From contig OZ240213.1 of NCBI GenBank assembly GCA_965197555.1, positions 1,674,001 through 1,738,000 on the forward strand: a stretch of 64,000 bases of DNA, read 5' to 3'. Shown piece by piece: positions 8,400 to 14,755 of this stretch. Below the pieces are notes generated by a model, which was not told the DNA's origin, did no database searches, and saw only the letters and a list, made by a program, of their open reading frames with translations. Position numbers and translations under genes: made by a program. The stretch's first letter is position 1. Each line of letters opens with the position of its first letter. The DNA is from G965197555 sp965197555 (GTDB taxonomy: Bacteria > Chloroflexota > Dehalococcoidia > Lucifugimonadales > UBA3495).

Positions 8400-8487
8400 T
8401 GGTGGAGGGGGTAGGATTCGAACCTACGAAGCCCTTCCGGACGCCAGATTTACAGTCTGGTGGCTTTAACCACTCACCCACCCCTCC
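8400..8487 (-). tRNA. tRNA-Tyr (GTA)
   Basis: A class II tRNA with a long variable arm on the minus strand: acceptor GGAGGGG/CCCCTCC, anticodon stem CCAGA/TCTGG around loop CTGTAAA giving GTA, and T arm GTAGG TTCGAAT CCTAC. Discriminator A is at 8403 and CCA is encoded at 8402-8400. Confidence 0.95.
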
Positions 8488-8555
8488 CCGTATTCTAAGG
8501 CGCTCGGGACCATTGCTTGTCGTGGCCTGAGGTACTGGGTCTCTCAAAGCTGCGA

Positions 8556-8627
8556 AGCCCCAGAGGGGAGTCGAACCCCTAACCTGTCGATTACAAATCG
8601 ACTGCGCTACCCTTGCGCCACAGGGGC
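8556..8627 (-). tRNA. tRNA-Thr (TGT)
   Basis: A cloverleaf on the minus strand: acceptor GCCCCTG against CTGGGGC with one T-T mismatch at the sixth pair, anticodon stem GTCGA/TCGAC around TTTGTAA giving TGT, T arm AGGGG TTCGACT CCCCT. Unlike the other two tRNAs here, no CCA is encoded after the discriminator T. Confidence 0.92.
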
Positions 8628-8654
8628 ATAAAGGACACTGAGCTACTACATTAT

Positions 8655-8681
8655 AAATGGCCCCGGGCCTTGGGGCCATTT
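8655..8681. repeat. 10-bp perfect inverted repeat in the operon leader
   Basis: AAATGGCCCC (8655-8664) and GGGGCCATTT (8672-8681) flank a 7-nt spacer. It lies between the promoter at 8703-8732 and the first tRNA, so it would form a strong hairpin in the leader RNA. On the minus strand it is followed only by ATAATG, not a long T run, so a processing or attenuation hairpin is as likely as a terminator. Confidence 0.7.
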
Positions 8682-8702
8682 CGCCGGGGCTACTTGCCCG
8701 AA

Positions 8703-8732
8703 ATTATATTAAAGTTAGGGGACGAAAGTCAA
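8703..8732 (-). promoter_or_regulatory. sigma70-type promoter of the tRNA-tuf-ribosomal operon
   Basis: On the minus strand TTGACT (8732-8727) is followed after 18 nt by a perfect TATAAT (8708-8703). It points into the three tRNA genes and tuf and is the best promoter match in the region. A second TATAAT-like sequence lies nearer the first tRNA, at about 8655-8650. Confidence 0.75.
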
Positions 8733-8840
8733 TCAGGTACATAGCGTTCCGGCATAGTAACCGGACGCGCCGCGCAGCTTGACGGCACTGAAGACCTAAT
8801 CTACACTTCGGACGGTGCGGCCCCAGCCCACCCTCTTCGA

Positions 8841-8871
8841 CTGTACTTAGCGATAACTGTACTCAGCGATA
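8841..8871. repeat. 15-bp near-identical tandem repeat before apt
   Basis: CTGTACTTAGCGATA (8841-8855) and CTGTACTCAGCGATA (8857-8871) differ at one base and are separated by one base. The second copy abuts the apt start codon, so the duplication falls across the 5' untranslated region. No clear ribosome site is visible there. Confidence 0.7.
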
Positions 8872-9417
8872 ATGGATAATGTCGCGACACGAATTGGTGG
8901 CCAGGTGGATTTAAAGGCCTACATTCGGGACGTCCCAGACTTTCCACAGCCTGGCATCTTGTTTCGGGACGTAACTCCCCTCTTGCGGGAGCCCAAGGCC
9001 TTCAAATACGCCATCGATTGTTTTCGGGACTACTACCAAGACGCGGGTCTCGACGCCATTGCTGCCATTGAGGCCAGAGGCTTCTTGTTTGGGGCACCGT
9101 TGGCCTACCAATTGGGTAAGCCCTTCGTCCCGGTGCGCAAGCCAGGGAAGCTTCCGGCGGAGACTCATAGCACGGAATACACCCTGGAGTACGGCAGCAA
9201 CGCCATCGAGGTCCACATTGACGGCATTCGCCCGAGGGACCGCATACTGGTCTTCGACGACCTTCTCGCCACGGGGGGAACCCTGGCCGCCGCCGCCCGG
9301 CTGGTGGAGATGGCTGATGGGATCGTGGCGGGAATCAGTGTCCTCATAGAGTTGACGGAGTTGGATGGCCGACATCTCTTGAAGGGATACGATTTGTTCT
9401 CCTTGCTCCAGTACTGA
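8872..9417 (+). CDS. apt: adenine phosphoribosyltransferase
   Basis: 181 residues of standard APRT length. IRDVPDFPQPGILFRDVTPLL near residue 18 and the PRPP loop VFDDLLATGGTLAAA near residue 126 are diagnostic, with EARGF near 66. It salvages adenine to AMP using PRPP in the cytoplasm. It is divergent from the tRNA operon, with about 140 bp between the two promoter regions. Confidence 0.96.
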   Translation: MDNVATRIGGQVDLKAYIRDVPDFPQPGILFRDVTPLLREPKAFKYAIDCFRDYYQDAGLDAIAAIEARGFLFGAPLAYQLGKPFVPVRKPGKLPAETHSTEYTLEYGSNAIEVHIDGIRPRDRILVFDDLLATGGTLAAAARLVEMADGIVAGISVLIELTELDGRHLLKGYDLFSLLQY

Positions 9418-9538
9418 CTATGGCGTTGCTTTTGCCGCCGGATTGAACGACTAAATACAGGGGTCTGTAATCCTTTAAAGCACTGATGTATGACCCTATT
9501 GAGAGCCAGCGTAGACCATTGAGTGGTAGGAGAGAACG

Positions 9539-10375
9539 ATGGCAGACCGAGTGACCGTGGGGAACGTCGAAATTGGAGCCGTCATCGATATGGTGCCACC
9601 ACCCCGGCCGACGACTATGTTTTTCCCCGATGTGCCGGAAGGCGATTGGGCGCCCTATCAGGATATTTTGGAAGATGGCGAGCTTCAGTTGTATTACGGG
9701 CACTTCTTTGTGCGCTCTCAGGGTAAGACCATCATGGTCGATACTGGAATGGGACCAGGTCCACATCCGGAGCGAGGGAACCGCACGGGCGACCTTGTCA
9801 ATCAGCTAAAGCAAATGGGAGTGGGGACCGACGACGTAGACTTCGTGGTCCACAGCCACCTGCATGCCGACCACGTAGGCTGGAACCTGAAGGTCTCGGG
9901 TGGCATGCCCGCTCCTTATTTCCGGCGCGCTCGATACCTGGTGCCACGCTTGGACTGGGAGCATTTCACCAAGCCTGAAGTCCTGGAAACCGCACCACAG
10001 GTGAAGAACAGCGTGGTACCGTTGCAGCGCCTGCGGCTCATGGATCTGATCGATGGCGACCACCATGTGACAGATGAAATAACCACACTGTCCACCCCCG
10101 GTCACACGCCGGGCCACATGGTGGTGCTCATCAACTCCCAGGGAGAAAAAGCGATGATCGTGGGAGACGCCATCCATAGCAAGGTCCAAGTGCAGGAGCC
10201 TGGTTGGACTGCCGGCGTAGACATTGACAAAGAGGCCAGTCGGCGCAACCGTGCCGCATTGATCGACCGGGCGGAGCAAGAAGGGTACGTGGTCGCCGCC
10301 GGGCACTTCCACCCCAGCGATCACATAGGCAAAGTAGTTCGCTTGGAGGGAAAGCGCTACTGGCAGTCCCTGTAA
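9539..10375 (+). CDS. MBL-fold metallo-hydrolase
   Basis: 278 residues with the metallo-beta-lactamase signature SHLHADHVGW near residue 105, then HTPGH near 186, GDAIH near 204 and a final H near 260 (AGHFHPSDH). The metal ligand set is complete for a two-metal enzyme. Start ATG at 9539 has a GGAGAG site 6 nt upstream. The subfamily resembles lactonase/quorum-quenching-like MBL proteins, but the substrate is not readable. It stands alone between apt and the CMD gene. Confidence 0.88.
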   Translation: MADRVTVGNVEIGAVIDMVPPPRPTTMFFPDVPEGDWAPYQDILEDGELQLYYGHFFVRSQGKTIMVDTGMGPGPHPERGNRTGDLVNQLKQMGVGTDDVDFVVHSHLHADHVGWNLKVSGGMPAPYFRRARYLVPRLDWEHFTKPEVLETAPQVKNSVVPLQRLRLMDLIDGDHHVTDEITTLSTPGHTPGHMVVLINSQGEKAMIVGDAIHSKVQVQEPGWTAGVDIDKEASRRNRAALIDRAEQEGYVVAAGHFHPSDHIGKVVRLEGKRYWQSL

Positions 10376-10523
10376 CCAAGGTTGAAGCGGGGTTGAGCAG
10401 TGATGCTTCGTTTGATCTCGCTTCTATGTACTTCTGTTGATACGAGTGGCTCGTTAATCAGTATTTAAGCCATTCCAAAGCCAAGTTGGGTTCCCACCCT
10501 AGTCTGCAAATAAGTGAGGATAC

Positions 10524-11345
10524 GTGGTTACCGCCGGACCGAACTTCGAAGAGCTTCGAGAGGAGGCCGCCGAGTTTCGGCGGCGTTATTATGGCTCCAG
10601 TGGGAACCTCGGTCCGCCGCCGGCTATGGCCGAGTTGGCGCCCGAGGTCATGGAGCTGGTAGATGCTGTGCTCTACGGCGAGGTCTACAACCGGCCGACA
10701 GTTGACCTAAGGACCCGCAGCCTCTGCACCATCTCGGCTCTAGTGGTGCTGGGCCACAGCCCCCAATTGATTCGACGCCACATCCAGGGAGCGCTGAGCA
10801 TTGGCGTCACCCGGGACCAGATTTGCGAAATTATCGCGCAGATGGTCTTCTACGGTGGGATGCCTGCGGCGGTTGGTGCCTTCCAAATCGCCAAAGAGAC
10901 TTTCGATGAGCTGGGGTCGTCGGCACCCTCGGCGCCCCCGGCGGCGCCGCCGACCAGGGAACAGCCGAGACCAGCAGCAGTAAGTGCGGAGGCTGACCCG
11001 CCTCGCCGGGTGCCTCCAGCCAGGAGTAATTCCCCAGCCGGGAGTAATTCCCCAGCCGGGAGTAATTCCCCAGCCAGGAGTAATATCGATGAAGCTAGGG
11101 TTCATCGGCACCGGGAACATGGGCAATCCCATGGCGGCCAACCTGATTCGGGCCGGCCACCAGGTGACCGTCCACGACCTGCGACGGGAGGCGGCCACCA
11201 ATCTGCTGGAAATGGGCGCCCAGTGGGCCGACACTCCAAAGGAGGCGGTCCAAGGCAACGAGGTGGTGCTCACTTCCCTGCCCGTCCCGCGAGACGTGGA
11301 GACGGTGGCCCTGGGCGAAAACGGAATACTGGAAAGCGCCGCTGA
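10524..11345 (+). CDS. carboxymuconolactone decarboxylase (CMD) domain protein with odd C-terminal tail
   Basis: The GTG-start frame encodes a CMD domain over residues 1-133 (MELVDAVLYGEVYNRP, RTRSLCTISALVVLGH, IRRHIQGALSIGVTRDQICEIIAQMVFYGG). The frame then runs on through an Ala/Pro-rich linker, an 18-bp tandem repeat (encoding PAGSNS units) and 257 bp inside the next gene in another frame, for 273 residues. Only the first part looks like real protein; the tail may be an extension read over the neighbour, or a frameshift may hide an earlier stop. A TAA lies in the next frame at 10981. Ribosome site GAGGA precedes the GTG. Small CMD proteins are usually 120-140 residues. Confidence 0.75.
   Translation: MVTAGPNFEELREEAAEFRRRYYGSSGNLGPPPAMAELAPEVMELVDAVLYGEVYNRPTVDLRTRSLCTISALVVLGHSPQLIRRHIQGALSIGVTRDQICEIIAQMVFYGGMPAAVGAFQIAKETFDELGSSAPSAPPAAPPTREQPRPAAVSAEADPPRRVPPARSNSPAGSNSPAGSNSPARSNIDEARVHRHREHGQSHGGQPDSGRPPGDRPRPATGGGHQSAGNGRPVGRHSKGGGPRQRGGAHFPARPARRGDGGPGRKRNTGKRR
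11016..11084 (+). repeat. 18-bp tandem repeat, nearly four copies, carrying GGAG
   Basis: Units of CCAGCCGGGAGTAATTCC (first and last copies have AGGAG in place of GGGAG) sit at 11016-11033, 11034-11051, 11052-11069 and 11070-11084 (incomplete). The last copy supplies the ribosome site GGAG (11077-11080) for the ATG at 11089. The unit is a multiple of 3, so both overlapping frames stay open across it, while the third frame has TAA in each copy. Confidence 0.9.
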
Positions 11346-11988
11346 GGGCGGCATCTACATCGACCTGTCGACCAACTCTCCCGCGGTAATCCGCCGCATT
11401 CACCAGGTTTGCTCCGAAAAGGGGGTCATCGTACTTGATGCCCCGGTGAGCGGGGGAGTTTATGGTGCCGCGGCGGGCACCCTGGCTGTGATGGTGGGTG
11501 GCGATGAGTCGGTGTTTCAACGGGTCAAGCCTACTCTGGACGCCATCGGAAGCCACGTGGTGTACTGCGGACCCATCGGAAACGGCTCCGTGTGCAAGAT
11601 CTGCAACAATCTGATGAGCATGGGTACCGGAGTTCTATTGGCCGAGGCGTTGACTCTGGGTGTTAAAGCCGGTGTAAGTCTGGAGGTGTTGGCCGATGTT
11701 ATCGCCAACAGCTCGGGAAGCTCCAGGCGCCTCACTGAGAAGTTCCCCAGGTTCCTGTTCGCGGGCAACTTCGAGCCGGGATTCGCCACGGCTTTGGCTG
11801 CTAAGGACGTCCGGCTGGCCACCGACCTGGGCCGAGAGTACGGTATCCCCATGGAGCTATCGAACCTGGTGGACCAACGGCATGTGGAAGCGATGCACCG
11901 GGGTTGGGGACCAGAGGACTCTGATGCCGTAGCTCGGATCCAGGAAGAGAAAGCCGGGGTGCAACTGAGGTTGCCGGGCGTACTCTAG
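11089..11988 (+). CDS. NAD-binding 3-hydroxyisobutyrate dehydrogenase family protein
   Basis: 299 residues. The start MKLGFIGTGNMGNPMAANL gives the GxGxxG Rossmann motif, then SGGVYGAAAGTLAVMVGG near residue 120, and the catalytic Lys in GNGSVCKICNN near residue 169. A longer GTG frame begins at 10984 just after a TAA, but its extra residues come from the tandem repeat, so ATG 11089 with GGAG 8 nt upstream is preferred. Beta-hydroxyacid dehydrogenases of this family oxidise 3-hydroxyisobutyrate, tartronate semialdehyde or similar; the exact substrate is unclear. Confidence 0.9.
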   Translation: MKLGFIGTGNMGNPMAANLIRAGHQVTVHDLRREAATNLLEMGAQWADTPKEAVQGNEVVLTSLPVPRDVETVALGENGILESAAEGGIYIDLSTNSPAVIRRIHQVCSEKGVIVLDAPVSGGVYGAAAGTLAVMVGGDESVFQRVKPTLDAIGSHVVYCGPIGNGSVCKICNNLMSMGTGVLLAEALTLGVKAGVSLEVLADVIANSSGSSRRLTEKFPRFLFAGNFEPGFATALAAKDVRLATDLGREYGIPMELSNLVDQRHVEAMHRGWGPEDSDAVARIQEEKAGVQLRLPGVL

Positions 11989-12065
11989 GCTATTGGGCTC
12001 TCAGGCCCTCGTCGTCGAACACCCACTGACCGTCAGATGGGTTGAAGGCACAATGGAGTTGGGCA

Positions 12066-13109
12066 ATGACCACAGCATTTGAACGATCGAAGTTTATCGA
12101 AGCCAGCGATACCATCGAGGCCATAGAGGAATGCTACCGCCTGGGTTGGAGCGACGGCCTGCCGGTGGTGCCGCCAGCGGAGTACAAAGTCCGCGAGATG
12201 CTGGAGTACGTGGGCATGACCGGGGAGGAAGAGCTGCTGTCCCTGGAGATGCGGCGAAGGGTGTTGACTTCGGAGAACGCCGCGGCCAACGCTGTTATGG
12301 CCGGGTGCCTGCCGGAGTATTTCCCCGTCTTAATCACCACCCTTCAAGCATTGGAAGAAGAGAAGAACTTCGTCCACATGGCCTCGGCATCAACCAGTTC
12401 TCCCAGTATCTTGATGATAGTCAACGGGCCGGTCCGTCATCAGATCGGAGTCAACTCCAAGGATGGCTTGTTCGGGCCCGGATGGCGTCCCAACGCATGC
12501 TTGGGCCGGGCCATCCGGTTGATGTTCATGAATGGGTTCGACGCCCGCCCGGGCGTTCTCGACCGGGCTACCTTGGGCAATCCCAGCCAGTACACCCTGT
12601 GCATTGCTGACAACGAGGAAGACTCACCCTGGGGGCCGCTCCACGTGAGCCGAGGGTTCCTACCTGAAGATAGCTGCGTAACGGTGGCGGTGGCCTACAA
12701 CCCCATCACCATCAACAACCGCTACTCCAACACCGGCGAAGCCATCCTTTATTCCATGGCCGACGCCATGAAGAGTTCGGCGTTGGCCCACCGGTTTCCC
12801 GGTAAGTGGGTGCTGGTGATCGGTCCGGAGCACGCCCAGACCATGAAGGAAGGAGGCTGGACCCGGCTCGACGCCCAGGAATACCTGATCGAGAACGCCA
12901 GCAGGTCCCTGAGTGAATTGATCCGCTGCGGCGCCTTTCAGGGACCGGAGAAACCCGGCGACGATCAACTGACCATGCGGTGCGCCCGAAATCCGGGAGA
13001 TATATTGCTGGTCCTAGGGGGCGGTACCGGAGGCCGCTACAGTGCGATTATTGACACCGTGGACTTCTTTGATATACGGACTCGAAAGATAGATTTGCCG
13101 GGTTCGTGA
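12066..13109 (+). CDS. conserved protein of unknown function beside the UGSC selenoprotein
   Basis: 347 residues from ATG 12066 (GGAG 9 nt upstream; a TTG frame extends to 12042). It opens with SDTIEAIEECYRLGWSDGLPVVPP and has a Gly-rich end (LLVLGGGTGGRYSAIIDTVDFF). No membrane span and no catalytic motif I recognise. It is followed 96 bp later on the same strand by the UGSC-family selenoprotein. The GWSDGLPVVPP opening is, in my recollection, common to hypothetical proteins found near UGSC genes, but that cannot be checked here. No function is assigned. Confidence 0.7.
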   Translation: MTTAFERSKFIEASDTIEAIEECYRLGWSDGLPVVPPAEYKVREMLEYVGMTGEEELLSLEMRRRVLTSENAAANAVMAGCLPEYFPVLITTLQALEEEKNFVHMASASTSSPSILMIVNGPVRHQIGVNSKDGLFGPGWRPNACLGRAIRLMFMNGFDARPGVLDRATLGNPSQYTLCIADNEEDSPWGPLHVSRGFLPEDSCVTVAVAYNPITINNRYSNTGEAILYSMADAMKSSALAHRFPGKWVLVIGPEHAQTMKEGGWTRLDAQEYLIENASRSLSELIRCGAFQGPEKPGDDQLTMRCARNPGDILLVLGGGTGGRYSAIIDTVDFFDIRTRKIDLPGS

Positions 13110-13113
13110 CAAC

Positions 13114-13141
13114 TTGTAAATTCTTGCTCGCCGTGTATGAT
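13114..13141 (+). promoter_or_regulatory. candidate promoter for the UGSC selenoprotein gene
   Basis: TTGTAA (13114-13119) and TATGAT (13136-13141) are spaced 16 nt apart, in the gap before the UGSC gene. Match to sigma70 is moderate; read-through from the upstream gene is possible. Confidence 0.35.
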
Positions 13142-13205
13142 TTAACAAACACTTGGGCAGTTCGAAGACATCGAGTCAATCCTTGCGGGGAATGAGGTAG
13201 AGAGT

Positions 13206-13775
13206 ATGGCAGACACGTTAACCGTGAGAGACCTGCGGTTGGTCAGCCCCAAGGGCACGGATCTCGCCGCCGGAGACTTTAAGCTAAATGATCGGGTCAA
13301 TGACCTTGCCGGCAAGCGCCTAGGACTACTGGAGAACAGCAAGGCCAACTCAGACAAAGTTCTCAACGAGCTGGGCAAGTTGCTTAAAGAGAAATACGAC
13401 CTGAAAGAGGTGGTATCCTTCAGCAAGCACAACGCCTCCCTTCCGACCAAACCGGAGGTTGTACAGCAGGTTCTGGATAGGGTGGACATATTAATCACTG
13501 GGGTTGGGGATTGAGGGTCCTGCAGCTCGTGCAGTGTGCACGATGGGATCGAGATGGAACGGTTCGGCATCCCCACGGCGTCGATCATTACTCACGTATT
13601 CCTGAACACAGCCAAAGCCATGACCAGGATGATGGGTGTGCCGGACTACGAGTTCGTGGTGGCTGAACACCCCCTATCCAGCCTGACCGACCAGGAGTGC
13701 AAGGAGCGGGCGGCTATGCTGGCGCCCGAGATTGAGCGCATTTTGACCGGCGTCAACTCAGCGCCAAAGGACTGA
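13206..13775 (+). CDS. UGSC-family selenoprotein (in-frame TGA = Sec103)
   Basis: Read with TGA at 13512-13514 as selenocysteine, the frame is one 189-residue protein: residues 1-102, then U-GSCSSC, then VHDGIEMERFGIPTASII and the rest to 13775. The UGSC motif is the name-giving signature of the UGSC (seleno)protein family, in which some members carry Cys in place of Sec. The two halves are the same frame (306 nt before the TGA) and both look like this family, so this is one gene. Ribosome site is about 9 nt upstream of ATG 13206. The TGA is followed by a hairpin with a loop G at 13534. Reaction unknown; a thiol/selenol redox role is inferred. Confidence 0.9.
13512..13550 (+). promoter_or_regulatory. 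predicted bacterial SECIS hairpin of the UGSC gene
   Basis: Right after the Sec TGA, GGTCC (13516-13520) can pair with GGATC (13546-13550) using one G-U pair, and TCGTGCA (13527-13533) pairs perfectly with TGCACGA (13537-13543) around the loop GTG. The first loop G (13534) lies 20 nt after the TGA, within the usual 16-37 nt window for SelB recognition. The structure is drawn by hand. Confidence 0.75.
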
Positions 13776-13836
13776 CGGCCTATGCCAGGTAGGCTTTAAA
13801 GCGCTTGGCGCTCCCAACCGGCAAGACTAACGACGG

Positions 13837-13855
13837 GGGCGGCTTCTGGCCGCCC
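13837..13855 (+). terminator. hairpin, candidate terminator after the UGSC gene
   Basis: GGGCGGC (13837-13843) pairs with GCCGCCC (13849-13855) around TTCTG. It is followed by TTGGTTGGTT rather than a clean T run, so terminator strength is doubtful. A smaller AGCGC/GCGCT hairpin is at 13800-13812. Confidence 0.4.
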
Positions 13856-13935
13856 TTGGTTGGTTCTAGGCTGCGCATCTCCATCCCTACGGTCAAGTAA
13901 CAGCACAGTCTCGATGCGCTGTTCCTCCCACACCA

Positions 13936-14059
13936 GTGTCGTTCCGGCCCCCGTATCAAGTACGGGGCAAGCTTTGAGCTGGAATCTATAGCCTTTGCGT
14001 TCAAGCAAAGCTCCCCATGCTTGAGATTTCTGGATTCCCGCTTTCGCGAGAATGACGAG
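13936..14059. repeat. dispersed palindromic repeat with inverted ends
   Basis: In the 426-bp gap 13776-14201 this block has similar inverted ends (GTCGTTCC on the left, GAATGACGA on the right), an internal CCCCGTATC AAG TACGGGG palindrome near 13949-13966, and a GATTCCCGCTTTCGCGAGAATGAC stretch typical of noncoding dispersed repeats seen in many bacteria. Translating it gives the RKRESR-type peptides that mark such repeats, so frames called here are not genes. I see no coding sequence in the gap. Confidence 0.6.
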
Positions 14060-14201
14060 CTTGGCGCGGGGATGGCTCTCAACCCTTACCAGTTACGGGG
14101 TTTGATTTCTGTTGAACGAACCCCTAGCCTGTGCTACCATTGATAAAGATTGTTACTGATTTCACGAACATCGCCTTCGATTCCGTCAGAGGTCCCGTTT
14201 G

Positions 14202-14681
14202 ATGGATGGGCTGACGCAACGGATCGTCCGAGCGGTCCACGGACAGAGTCAACCAACTGTTACCATCCTCTCTAGCCTGCTCGCCGTCGAGGACGAGCTA
14301 GGGTACGTTCCCAAGGAGGCCGTGGAAGAAGTCGCGGCCTTCACTCAATCGACCATCAACGATGTATGGGCGGTTGCTTCCTTTTACCCGAACTTCCGGT
14401 TTGACCCGCCGCCTGAACACCGCGTAGAGCTTTGCTGGGGCACTAGCTGCCACATTGCTGGCTCCATGGCTGTCATTGACGCGGTCTTGGCGGCCACCAA
14501 TATGCAAGGCGAGGGCGACCACCCTGGCGGGCGTATCAGCATCCGCTACAACACGTGCCTGGGTGCGTGCGCTCAGGCACCAGTCATCTCTGTAAATCAC
14601 AACTTGGTCGGGCGCCTGTCTCCAAATGCGGCCAGGGATATTATCGCCCCTTTGTTGGATCAAGCCGATGCCGCTCATTGA
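14202..14681 (+). CDS. nuoE: NuoE-like [2Fe-2S] subunit of NADH dehydrogenase / NAD-dependent formate dehydrogenase
   Basis: 159 residues with an N-terminal helical part and a thioredoxin-like [2Fe-2S] domain carrying CWGTSC (residues 80-85) and CLGAC (residues 121-125). This is the four-Cys set of NuoE/HoxE/FdsG. It accepts electrons from the FMN subunit. Start ATG 14202 is preferred over TTG 14199, with AGAGG near 14188. It begins a nuoE-nuoF-nuoG-like cluster distant from the other nuo genes at 49-61 kb. Confidence 0.9.
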   Translation: MDGLTQRIVRAVHGQSQPTVTILSSLLAVEDELGYVPKEAVEEVAAFTQSTINDVWAVASFYPNFRFDPPPEHRVELCWGTSCHIAGSMAVIDAVLAATNMQGEGDHPGGRISIRYNTCLGACAQAPVISVNHNLVGRLSPNAARDIIAPLLDQADAAH

Positions 14682-14755
14682 CTGTTGGGTAGCCCTGTCG
14701 GCTGTCCTTCGCTCGCTGAGCTTCTCAAGCCATAACCCCGAGTAGTGGCAGTAGC

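Noticed and set aside
10984..11088. GTG 10984 as the start of the 3-HIBADH-like gene
   Set aside because: It follows a TAA directly and only adds residues from the tandem repeat; ATG 11089 has a well-spaced GGAG and the Rossmann start.
13780..14082. 100-residue minus-strand ORF
   Set aside because: Its translation is a dispersed-repeat peptide (SSSFSRKRESR type) and it lies in a palindromic intergenic block.
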